Shown piece after piece: positions 9,196 through 17,338 of a stretch of 64,000 nt of DNA (its first letter is position 1; each line of letters starts with the position of its first letter). The DNA is taken from assembly GCA_016794985.1 (NCBI GenBank), contig JAEUIQ010000011.1, forward strand, positions 146,029 through 210,028, written 5' to 3'. This stretch comes from Planctomycetaceae bacterium. GTDB taxonomy: Bacteria; Planctomycetota; Planctomycetia; Pirellulales; Pirellulaceae. A model generated the notes under the pieces. The model made no database searches. It was not told the origin of the DNA and worked only from the letters and a program-made list of their open reading frames with translations. Both the position numbers and the translations under genes were made by a program.

Positions 9196-10080
9196 TTATA
9201 CCTGTTCGAGATGAACTTTCAGTTGGGGGAAGGCGATTTGAATCCCAGCCGCATCCAAGTGCAGCTTCACGGCACGCGTCAACTTGTCTCGAATTGGCCA
9301 ATAATCTGAGGTTGGGACCCAAGCTCTCACGGACCAATTCACGGTACTCGCGCCCAACTCCAACAAGTATACGACCGGCTCGGGGTCACTCAACACTCCG
9401 GGAACACTGGAAATCGCTTCGTATAAAACGACTCGAGTATGGTCCAAGTCGGCTGAATAGCTGACCCCGACAGCCACTTCGACCCGGCGTTGCTGATGGT
9501 GACTGAGGTTTTCAATCGTCGCACCGAAGATGCTAGAATTCGGCACGATAAACCGACGATTGTCCATGGTATCCAAGGTGGTCGTAAACAGTTCTAGTTC
9601 GCGGACACGCCCCAAGTTTCCGTTAACATTGATCATGTCGCCGATGCGATAGGGCCGGAAAATCAGGAGCATCACCCCGGAAGCAAAGTTGCTTAAGGCC
9701 CCCTGCCAAGCCAAGCCAATGGCCAAGCTACCGGCTCCGATGACGGCGGCCAATGAAGTCGTCTCGACGCCGAAGAGACTGAGGACACCGAGTCCCGTCA
9801 GCAACAGGACGAACCAACGCGCGGCTTGCGAAAAAAACGAAATCAGAGTGACTTCAAGTTTCGCCTTTTCTAACGCGACTCGCAGGGTCCTCGCCAACAG
9901 GCCGGCGACGATCCAACCGGCGACAATGACCAGAAGGACCAGAACCAGTTGTTGGGCAAAACCCAGGATCTTGTCCGAAGTGAGACCAAGTTTGGCCGCA
10001 TTTTGCCAAAAGTTCTCGTTCGCGACCTCGGAAATGTCAATTTTGGCAACCGAAAGCATCGTGCTCAAGTTTCCGATCAT
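9196..10080 (-). CDS. small-conductance mechanosensitive channel, MscS family
   Basis: A 294-residue channel of ordinary MscS size. Two hydrophobic helices (about 42-65 and 87-108) precede the pore helix AAVIGAGSLAIGLAWQGALS and the conserved FASGVMLLIFRPYRIGDMI segment. A beta domain with VPNSSIFGATIENLSHH and the C-terminal alpha/beta domain ending in QIAFPQLKVHLEQV follow. The Gly/Ala-rich packing of the pore helix is intact. Together with mscL 1.2 kb away it gives this stretch two turgor-release channels, although they are not in one operon. Confidence 0.93.
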   Translation of the reverse strand: MIGNLSTMLSVAKIDISEVANENFWQNAAKLGLTSDKILGFAQQLVLVLLVIVAGWIVAGLLARTLRVALEKAKLEVTLISFFSQAARWFVLLLTGLGVLSLFGVETTSLAAVIGAGSLAIGLAWQGALSNFASGVMLLIFRPYRIGDMINVNGNLGRVRELELFTTTLDTMDNRRFIVPNSSIFGATIENLSHHQQRRVEVAVGVSYSADLDHTRVVLYEAISSVPGVLSDPEPVVYLLELGASTVNWSVRAWVPTSDYWPIRDKLTRAVKLHLDAAGIQIAFPQLKVHLEQV

Positions 10081-10240
10081 TTCGAACAGTGTCTTAGAGA
10101 CTTCCGCGATTTACACACGTTGTTTCACGCCCACGCCCACCACGCAATCCGCCGCGCAAATCCAAACTCGATGTCGATAAACGAACATCGCGAGTGATTG
10201 ACGCGGCGTTTGCTGGCGCGAGCTGGTCAATAGACAAGAT

Positions 10241-10555
10241 TTATGCTTTGGCCTCGCTTTGACGGACTACTCGCTTCTGAATATCGGTTTCCAATTCACC
10301 GAAGACTTGTTCGTGGCGGCTAACGGCCATGTGCATGGCATGCAATAATCGCTTGGCTGTGAAGAAGTTCAAAACGACGCGTTGGGTAATCTCGACGTTT
10401 TGAGCGTCGCCGTTCATCGGCTGAGAATTTAGACCAAAGTCGATGATCAACTCTTCGGGCGAGCCGGTGACTCGGCAAAAATTCGAGTAGCTGCAAGTCA
10501 GCTTCGAATCGTTGATGGCGGGAGCGGCTCGACGGGCTTCTTGTTGTTCGGACAT
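10241..10555 (-). CDS. DUF3467 family protein
   Basis: This 104-residue protein matches the DUF3467 pattern: an N-terminal acidic head, YSNFCRVTGSPEELIIDFGLN, then RVVLNFFTAKRLLHAMHMAVSRHEQVFGELE. The family is small, cytosolic and of unknown function, widespread in planctomycetes and some other bacteria. A strong Shine-Dalgarno (AAGGAG seven bases before the ATG) suggests high expression. It is divergent from the asparaginase gene, with 123 bases between the two starts. Confidence 0.85.
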   Translation of the reverse strand: MSEQQEARRAAPAINDSKLTCSYSNFCRVTGSPEELIIDFGLNSQPMNGDAQNVEITQRVVLNFFTAKRLLHAMHMAVSRHEQVFGELETDIQKRVVRQSEAKA

Positions 10556-10678
10556 GGAGAAAACTCCTTAAACAGATTAAATTAGACGTGGCGACACCGG
10601 AAACCGGACAGGTTTTCTTCGGCGTTGTCGATGGTCGTATCCGTTTTTGGAAATTATTTCAAGGTGAATTTTAGGACG

Positions 10679-11695
10679 ATGAAGCCAAAACTCTTGCTGT
10701 TGCATGTTGGCGGGACAATCGGGATGCGACCAAGCGATCGTGGCTACTCGCCGTGCCCCGGTTTCCTCAGCCAGCAAATCGAGCGGACTCCGGAGTTTCA
10801 CCACCCTGAAATGCCGACCTTTGAATTGATCGAGACCAGTCCGCTGTTGGATTCTTCCAATATGACCCCGAGCGACTGGTTACCGATTGCCGAGACGATC
10901 CAAGAGCACTACCACGACTTTGACGGTTTCGTCGTGGTTCATGGCACGGATACCATGGCCTTCACGGCGTCGGCCCTGCCGTTGATGCTTCGGGGATTGC
11001 GTAAGCCCGTCATCCTGACCGGGTCGCAGATTCCGCTTTGTGAAATTCGCAACGATGCCCGTGAGAATTTGATCACCGCCATGTTGATCGCGGGCTACCA
11101 TCGAGTCCCCGAAGTTTGCATCTACTTTAATGGCAAGTTGTTCCGAGGGTGTCGCTCGACCAAAGTCAGTGCCCATCGCTTTGATGCGTTCGACTCGCCA
11201 AACTATCCCTTGTTGGGAGTTGCCGGCACGTCGATTGAAATTAACGAATCGATGCTGTTGCCAAGTTTGGAATCCAATCAAGCATTGCAAGTTCAACGCT
11301 TGACGACTCCCAATATTGGCACGCTGCGTTTGTTTCCGGGAATCACGGCGCCTGTCGTCGAGCATTTCTTGAACCAGCCTCTAGAGGGCTTGGTCCTCGA
11401 AGCGTTTGGATCGGGCAATATTCCCAGTAACAACCGTCCACTTTTGGACTTGTTGCGGCAAGCGTACGACCGCGGCGTCGTCGTGGTCGCGGTAACACAA
11501 TGCGGCCATGGGAAAGTCAGTTTCGCGAGCTATGAAACGGGACAAGCAATGGCCGAGGTCGGCGTGCTGTGCGGGTACGATATGACAGTCGAGGCAGCGC
11601 TGACGAAGCTCTTCTATTTGCATAGCCTTGGTTTGGACAAACAACAGATTCGAGAAATGGTTGGGCAGAATTTGGTTGGAGAGTTGACCCGTTGA
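10679..11695 (+). CDS. L-asparaginase, type I (AnsA-like)
   Basis: This 338-residue protein hydrolyses asparagine to aspartate and ammonia. It has both catalytic threonine motifs, HVGGTIGM near residues 9-16 and VVHGTDTM near residues 82-89, the latter with Asp, and the IPLCEIRNDARENL block typical of cytosolic type I enzymes. No signal peptide is visible. ATG 10679 has AGGA six bases upstream; the frame is open to a TTG at 10625, but that extension precedes the conserved start. Its TGA overlaps a TTG that may start the next gene. Confidence 0.92.
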   Translation: MKPKLLLLHVGGTIGMRPSDRGYSPCPGFLSQQIERTPEFHHPEMPTFELIETSPLLDSSNMTPSDWLPIAETIQEHYHDFDGFVVVHGTDTMAFTASALPLMLRGLRKPVILTGSQIPLCEIRNDARENLITAMLIAGYHRVPEVCIYFNGKLFRGCRSTKVSAHRFDAFDSPNYPLLGVAGTSIEINESMLLPSLESNQALQVQRLTTPNIGTLRLFPGITAPVVEHFLNQPLEGLVLEAFGSGNIPSNNRPLLDLLRQAYDRGVVVVAVTQCGHGKVSFASYETGQAMAEVGVLCGYDMTVEAALTKLFYLHSLGLDKQQIREMVGQNLVGELTR

Positions 11696-12165
11696 TCCAA
11701 CGTGCCATGTTCAAGTTTTGTCAAGTTGTGTGGGCGAGTCCGAATTCGCTGCTCGGAATCTTGATTGGCTTGCTGGGAATGGTGGCTGGAGGTCGGATGC
11801 GATATCGAGCGGGGTGCCTCGAGTTTTGGGGTGGTGGAGTGGCTTGGGGACTGCGCTCGCTGCCTATCCGCCCGGTCGCAATGGCCCTGGGGCACGTGAT
11901 CTTAGGAGTTGATTCAGCCACTTTGGAACGAGTCGGTCCCCACGAGCGCATTCATGTCCGCCAATACGAACGTTGGGGACCATTCTTTATCCCGGCTTAT
12001 GGATTGGCAAGTTGGTGGGTGTGGCAACGCGGGCTCCGTGCCTATCGCGACAATCCTTTTGAAGTCGAAGCGTACAATGATGACGAGCGCCGAGCGGCAT
12101 TGGCGGAAGTCGTCGCAAGTGATCAAGTTGGCGATGTTCGTCACAAGAGCCCGCGGGTCGGCTAG
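11692..12165 (+). CDS. membrane protein with HERIH zinc-binding-like motif
   Basis: A protein of 157 residues (152 if it starts at the ATG at 11707). A hydrophobic segment (LLGILIGLLGMVAGG) and a second (VAWGLRSLPIRPVAMALGHVIL) precede HERIHVRQYERWGPFFIPAYGL, then NPFEVEAY. The HExxH arrangement followed by a downstream NPFExEA acidic motif is what a small membrane-bound zinc metalloprotease-like family would show, but no member of known function is recognised here. The TTG at 11692 overlaps the asparaginase stop (TTGA) and has GGAGAG eight bases upstream, so it may be the real start and imply coupling. Confidence 0.72.
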   Translation: MIQRAMFKFCQVVWASPNSLLGILIGLLGMVAGGRMRYRAGCLEFWGGGVAWGLRSLPIRPVAMALGHVILGVDSATLERVGPHERIHVRQYERWGPFFIPAYGLASWWVWQRGLRAYRDNPFEVEAYNDDERRAALAEVVASDQVGDVRHKSPRVG

Positions 12166-12344
12166 CCGTCAACCCTAAGGACGATCACAAAGTCGCAGGC
12201 GCGCGAAGAGTTTCGTTCGCTGATCGGAAACAACGCCCGAGGTTGGCGGGCGAGGTCACGTGGGCCGCGCCGCTGACCAGCTTTTGTTGCACGATGCGGT
12301 TGTTGAACATGAAGCCCGACGCCACGGATGAAATCCGCAAATCG

Positions 12345-13727
12345 CTAATCGCGCGGGTTGCGGTTGGACGGTTTGCGAGATTTAAATCCTGCGGGGCGCG
12401 ATGCCTTGTGCGTAGCGGGGCCCGTGGTATTCCGACCGCGATCTTTACTCTTGCCAGTTGCACTGGGCGGCCGTTTGCCTTTACTTTTTCGGTTCTCGAA
12501 TTCGACGCGGCGAAGTTCTTTGGAGCGCTGAACATCTTCCAAATGAATCGGACGACCGCTCGATATTTTGGTCGCAACTGGATTGATGTTGGATCGATCT
12601 CCCGGCGATGCGGATCCCGGACTGGGCGACGCTCGTTTCGCCAGCTGATCGTCCTGTTGGGCCATTCCCGACTCGGCCTCGCGCGGCGGCCCAACTCGCC
12701 GCTTCTGTTTTGCTTCGGTCCGCGCCGCCAAGGCTTTTTTGGCTTTGGGACGCAACACGGTGCGCGGCGCTTGCCCTTTGGCTACTCGTTCAGCCCATTC
12801 TTTGAGTTCTTGGACTTCTTCATAGGTCAAGCGGCGATGGCTACCCGCAGGCAGGTCGCCCAATGCCAGTGGGCCAATCGCAACGCGAATCAGCCGCAAA
12901 ACTTTGTGGCCAATCTTGGCCAACATGCGTCGAATCTCGCGGTTCTTCCCTTCGTCCAAGACCATCAATAACTCGGCAGAATCCTTGTGGCGACGCCGGA
13001 TTTCGACGTCCTTGACTTTGGCGACACCTTCCATCAAATGGACGCCATGCTTTAGTGTTTCCAAGTCTTCAACTTTGGGTACGCCGCGGACGATGACTTG
13101 ATAAACTTTTTCGACTCCAAAACTTGGATGCGTCAAGTATTGGGCCAAGGTCCCATCGTTGGTCACCAAGATCAACCCTTCGCTGGACATGTCCAGTCGA
13201 CCGACGTTGTAGACGCGTTGATGAGAACTGATCAAATCGACAACTCGCGGGCGTCCCGAAGGATCATGAGCGGTACTGAGGACGCCTTGCGGTTTGTTCA
13301 ACATGAAGTACTGCAACCGCTCCGTGCGAACGCGTTGTCCGTCATAGGTTACAACATTCTTTTCTGGATCAATTCGCGTTCCCAATTCGGTCACCACTTG
13401 ATTGTCGACTTCGATTCGTCCCTCGACAATCAGCAATTCACAATCGCGGCGAGAGCCAACGCCGGCTGCTGCCAAAAACTTCTGCAATCGGATGGTCGAG
13501 GAGTCGACTGCGGGAACCGGAGTACGCTTTTTGAGTCGGCCACTGCGCTTGGCGCCTCTAGGACCATCAACACCCGTTTTGCCACCATTCGATTTGCTAC
13601 CGCCGCGTCCACCACGATCGGGTTGGCTGCCTTTTTGCTTGAAGGCGCGTCGCCCGGCGCCGGCTTTAGCACGGGTCGGTTGATTGCGGTCCGTCGAAGA
13701 ACGCGACGAGGAAGATTTTGCAGCCAT
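12345..13727 (-). CDS. RsuA/RluB-family rRNA pseudouridine synthase with long basic tails
   Basis: This 460-residue protein is nearly twice the size of a bare RluB-type enzyme. Residues 1-75 are a Lys/Arg/Gly/Ser-rich disordered head. The S4 RNA-binding domain (RLQKFLAAAGVGSRRDCELLI) occupies about 79-125. The catalytic domain holds YFMLNKPQGVLST and GRLDMSSEGLILVTND, whose Asp is the nucleophile, and ends at RLTYEEVQELKEW. Residues about 325-460 are a second basic, low-complexity tail. The family isomerises specific uridines in 16S or 23S rRNA; the tails presumably aid RNA or ribosome binding (inference). It is the last gene of the RNA-modification/trpE run, 77 bases after trpE. Confidence 0.9.
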   Translation of the reverse strand: MAAKSSSSRSSTDRNQPTRAKAGAGRRAFKQKGSQPDRGGRGGSKSNGGKTGVDGPRGAKRSGRLKKRTPVPAVDSSTIRLQKFLAAAGVGSRRDCELLIVEGRIEVDNQVVTELGTRIDPEKNVVTYDGQRVRTERLQYFMLNKPQGVLSTAHDPSGRPRVVDLISSHQRVYNVGRLDMSSEGLILVTNDGTLAQYLTHPSFGVEKVYQVIVRGVPKVEDLETLKHGVHLMEGVAKVKDVEIRRRHKDSAELLMVLDEGKNREIRRMLAKIGHKVLRLIRVAIGPLALGDLPAGSHRRLTYEEVQELKEWAERVAKGQAPRTVLRPKAKKALAARTEAKQKRRVGPPREAESGMAQQDDQLAKRASPSPGSASPGDRSNINPVATKISSGRPIHLEDVQRSKELRRVEFENRKSKGKRPPSATGKSKDRGRNTTGPATHKASRPAGFKSRKPSNRNPRD

Positions 13728-13804
13728 GAGTGTTGCCTGAAGTTTGTTTTGGATAATGGGGTGTGTTGTCGCATCCGCGATGCATTAACGAGCGTGTCGC
13801 TATC

Positions 13805-15304
13805 TTAATTGGTCGCCAGCGACGATTGGGCTTCCGAAATACTAATGGCACGCATCAAACCGCGAGCTTTGTTCACCGTCTCTTCGTATTCGGCGGTGGC
13901 ATTGCTATCCGCCACGATTCCGGCTCCGGCTTGCACGTAAGCCCGACCGTTCTGTAGCACGATCGTGCGCAACGTGATGCAAGTGTCCATATTGCCGCGA
14001 TAGTCCAGATAGCCGACCGCCCCGGCGTATGGTCCTCGTTTGTGTGGTTCCAAACTATCGATGATTTCCATCGCTCGAATTTTGGGAGCTCCGGAAACTG
14101 TCCCCGCCGGCAAGGTGGCCCCCAAAGCATCGAAACTGTCGCAATCCTCTCTTAGCTGCCCCACGACGGTCGACGACAAATGCATGACGTGGCTATAACG
14201 TTCGACGATCATGATATCGGGCAAACGAATCGAGCCGACTCGTGCGACGCGGCCGACATCATTTCGTCCGAGATCCACCAACATGACGTGCTCGGCGCAT
14301 TCCTTGGGATCGGCACGCAACTCCTGCTCGAACTCGGAGTCCTGGGCCGGCGTCTTGCCGCGTGGTCGCGTGCCTGCCAGAGGTCGAACCGTGATCTCTT
14401 GGTCCACCACTCGGCACATGATTTCCGGACTGCTCCCGATGAGTGTTACTTCCGGTAGCTTCAAGAAGAACATGAACGGACTCGGGTTCAAGACTCGTAG
14501 AGTGCGATACAATTCTAACGGATCGCAAGAGACCTCGGTCTGGAAGCGTTGGCTGATGACCACTTGGAATATGTCACCGGCTTCAATGTACTCCACACAC
14601 TTCCGCACGGCGGCTTCGAACTGTGGCTGAGTAAAGTTCGATACAAACTTCAAGTCGGGAGCCTGGTTGAATTCGGCGCGCCGCGGTGGCAGTTCCAATT
14701 GCCGGTCCGTCAATCTCGCCTCCAGCGAATCCAATTGGTGTTGAGCCGCTTCGTACGCTGCTTCCCGCGAAGGATGTTTCTGCGGAGTTGCCAAGACAAT
14801 CAAACTTAAAGTTTTGTAAACGTGATCGAAGACGACCAATTGGTCGAACAAGCCGAATGCCAAATCCGGCAACTGCCGATCGTCAGGTGGTGCGTTCGGA
14901 AGTCTCTCAAAGTAACGCACGACGTCGTAGCCAAAGTACCCAATCGCACCGCCGGTGAGCGGCGGCAAGTCCGGGCGAGGAGCGACCGAGTATTTGGTGA
15001 CTTGATCGCGCAGGTATTCCATGGGTTGCTGTAACTCGAACGACTCGGTTTTGCCGTCCGATTCCACACGAACGACCTTTCCAGCAACCCTGATCACCGT
15101 GTGCGGGTCGACACCCAAGAATGAGTATCGACCAACCTTTTCGCCGCCAACGACACTCTCAAACAAACAAGCGTGTTCACAATCCCCCAGCCGGCGCAGC
15201 GCCAGTACCGGCGTTAGGCCATCGCTCAACAACGTCCTTGCCACCGGAATCTTGTCGTAGTGGGCAGCCAGACTTAAGAATTCGCTCAATTCCAATATCG
15301 CCAC
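13805..15304 (-). CDS. trpE: anthranilate synthase component I TrpE
   Basis: TrpE converts chorismate to anthranilate, the first step of tryptophan synthesis, with ammonia delivered by the TrpG glutaminase. The 499-residue protein has the N-terminal regulatory region with the FES variant of the tryptophan-binding LLES motif (CLFESVVGG). The chorismate-binding domain includes FMFFLKLPEVTLIGSSPEIM, RPLAGTRPRG, LVDLGRNDVGRVA, GTVSGAPKIRAMEIID and the final AGAGIVADS. The start is GTG with a purine-rich stretch upstream. trpG is not adjacent. It sits 15 bases downstream of an S1-domain gene, an uncommon setting for trpE. Confidence 0.95.
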   Translation of the reverse strand: MAILELSEFLSLAAHYDKIPVARTLLSDGLTPVLALRRLGDCEHACLFESVVGGEKVGRYSFLGVDPHTVIRVAGKVVRVESDGKTESFELQQPMEYLRDQVTKYSVAPRPDLPPLTGGAIGYFGYDVVRYFERLPNAPPDDRQLPDLAFGLFDQLVVFDHVYKTLSLIVLATPQKHPSREAAYEAAQHQLDSLEARLTDRQLELPPRRAEFNQAPDLKFVSNFTQPQFEAAVRKCVEYIEAGDIFQVVISQRFQTEVSCDPLELYRTLRVLNPSPFMFFLKLPEVTLIGSSPEIMCRVVDQEITVRPLAGTRPRGKTPAQDSEFEQELRADPKECAEHVMLVDLGRNDVGRVARVGSIRLPDIMIVERYSHVMHLSSTVVGQLREDCDSFDALGATLPAGTVSGAPKIRAMEIIDSLEPHKRGPYAGAVGYLDYRGNMDTCITLRTIVLQNGRAYVQAGAGIVADSNATAEYEETVNKARGLMRAISISEAQSSLATN

Positions 15305-15319
15305 TTTACTTCCGCCTTC

Positions 15320-17338
15320 TCAGGAACCTGATGTTTTGGGAGCCAATGCCAAAGAAATTCGCCGATTGTCGAGATCCATTGACAAGACCATCACTTCGAT
15401 TGTCGAGTCTTTGGGATACTGTTTCCAGACCAACTCGTGCACTCCTTCGGGAATTGTCGAGCGATGCAGGAGTCCAACCACATCCGGCCGCAACTCGACG
15501 AATAGTCCAAAAGGAGTCTGGCTTTGGATTCGCCCGATGACGGTCGTTTGTTGAACCAAGACGGTCAACTCTTCAGCGGCCCACGGATCAGGTTGCAGTC
15601 GTTTCCGGCTCAAATCGACCAAATCTACGGTACTTCGGCCACCACCGATCACCACAAATTCGTATTCTTGTCCCTCGTTCAAGAATAGCTTGAGTTTGGC
15701 TTGCGTTGTGCTCCAGGAAATCTCCTCGCGCGAGATTTTACCCATGACGGCGTTCCCAAGATCGATAATCGCAGACCTTGGCCCAACCGCGTGCACTCGG
15801 CCCAACACGCGCGACCCAACCGGATTGGCTTCCAAAAACCGCTTCAGAGCTGAAGGTGCTTTGGGATTTAGCAAGGGACGAGTGCCCAAGCGGCCGTCCG
15901 CTCGCCGAAAAAACTCGCCTTGAGTTTCCTCCCATTCTCGCATGGCTTGCGTGCTGCGAAACGCCTCGTGTTTGATCCAAACCCGAATCAGTTCGCGGAC
16001 GGCTTCGGGAACCAACGCCAAAGGACCGCGTGGGTCGGCGATCTTCGCATGAATCGCGTGATGCAGGATTCCGCGAATGGTATACGCCAAGGATTCCAGG
16101 CTCGCCGGTTGACCGGACAAGCTCCGCCAAAACCGGAGTATCAAGTCGTGGTCCATCGGAACTTGGTGCTTCGCGGCCTGTCCACCAAAATGCGGAATCG
16201 CCGTTGCCAAAGCCCAAGGTGACAGAATCACAAAATGTTCCGGATTTCGAATCGTGTCCAGTTTCTGTTGGAGGTGCGCTTGTGTCGGCCCCAACGTCAC
16301 TTGTACACGAGCCCCTCGTCGCCGTTGCAATCCAGGATAACGCACACGCAAGTCGGTCTTTTGCAAATAATCTTCGCACAACCGAGAAAGACTGGCATTG
16401 GGCTCGTGTTCGTTGACAATGTCGGCGATCAATTGCTCGGCAGCACGACTGAAACGCGGGGGTACCAACGGCGGATACTGGCCTGGTTTCCCACGCAACA
16501 GTCGAGGCAACATCCGCGACAGGTCGAGAAGGTCGCGGGCCAGATGTTCCAGCGCTAACCGAGCCCGCAGATCTGTGACTCGATCAGTTTCGTCCATGTC
16601 GTTGAAGAAAAAACCAACTCCCCAACTACGGGCCGCCAAGACTTGATCCAATCGCAACGAAACCGGAGTCGGCAAATCTTGACTTACGACATAACGCAAT
16701 GAACTGACGGGGACCAAGTCTTCAATGACTTCGGTCGCATCTTCACGTCCGTCCGGTCCGTCGTCTTCGGCAAGGATCGTGTCGATTGGTTCCAGTTCGA
16801 TCTCGGCATTCGGCAACTCTTCGCCGTCGCGCGCGCTCAATGACGGTGCCTCGTGGAGGTTATCCTCCGAGTTGCTGTAGCTCGCTGCACCATCCTGCAT
16901 CGCTGGAAGCGGTGGCACTGGCAAAGCGATCGCCACTTCCGATTCCATGGGCGGATCATTGGACGGATCACTGGGCGGCGGAACAGGGACAATGTTCGGG
17001 CGTTGTGATTCACGCGAATCCAGCGTTTGGATCTCAGCGTGAAACCAAATGTCGGTCTTGAATAGTTCCTCTCGGGTTTGGTCCAAGAGCGCGTGAACGG
17101 TTTTACGGCGCAAGCCTTCAGGATCAGGCAATCGCGATGTCTTCAACAAGAAGCGATAACTTCGCGCCAAGCCATGGCCGAATCGAGACTCGATCGCTAA
17201 TCGTTTCAATTGGTCAGCCAACGTACCCTGTACATACGCGTTTTCCAGAGTTAACACAGTCTCCCGTAGATCTCGGAAAAACTGGTCTAACTCGTGAACT
17301 CGAATGCGGGGCATGTTGGGTCGTGGATCAGAACTCAA
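15320..17338 (-). CDS. large protein with two C-terminal S1 RNA-binding domains
   Basis: In this 672-residue protein, residues 1-115 are predominantly helical. About 118-215 is a Pro/Glu/Asp-rich linker, and 215-500 is a folded region not recognised (it includes LALEHLARDLLDLSRMLPRLL). Residues about 508-585 and 590-668 look like S1 (OB-fold) domains, each with GRVHAVGPRSAIIDLG- or GRIQSQTPFGLFVELRP-type strands. S1 pairs bind single-stranded RNA or ribosomes. The start may be the TTG overlapping the upstream stop (TTGA, with GAGGG upstream) or the ATG at 17314. It lies between the TrhO-RluA fusion and trpE. The role is unknown; RNA or ribosome association is inferred. Confidence 0.82.
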   Translation of the reverse strand: MSSDPRPNMPRIRVHELDQFFRDLRETVLTLENAYVQGTLADQLKRLAIESRFGHGLARSYRFLLKTSRLPDPEGLRRKTVHALLDQTREELFKTDIWFHAEIQTLDSRESQRPNIVPVPPPSDPSNDPPMESEVAIALPVPPLPAMQDGAASYSNSEDNLHEAPSLSARDGEELPNAEIELEPIDTILAEDDGPDGREDATEVIEDLVPVSSLRYVVSQDLPTPVSLRLDQVLAARSWGVGFFFNDMDETDRVTDLRARLALEHLARDLLDLSRMLPRLLRGKPGQYPPLVPPRFSRAAEQLIADIVNEHEPNASLSRLCEDYLQKTDLRVRYPGLQRRRGARVQVTLGPTQAHLQQKLDTIRNPEHFVILSPWALATAIPHFGGQAAKHQVPMDHDLILRFWRSLSGQPASLESLAYTIRGILHHAIHAKIADPRGPLALVPEAVRELIRVWIKHEAFRSTQAMREWEETQGEFFRRADGRLGTRPLLNPKAPSALKRFLEANPVGSRVLGRVHAVGPRSAIIDLGNAVMGKISREEISWSTTQAKLKLFLNEGQEYEFVVIGGGRSTVDLVDLSRKRLQPDPWAAEELTVLVQQTTVIGRIQSQTPFGLFVELRPDVVGLLHRSTIPEGVHELVWKQYPKDSTIEVMVLSMDLDNRRISLALAPKTSGS

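Noticed and set aside
13098..13808. 236-codon plus-strand frame over the pseudouridine synthase
   Set aside because: It is antisense to conserved catalytic sequence and has no family features.
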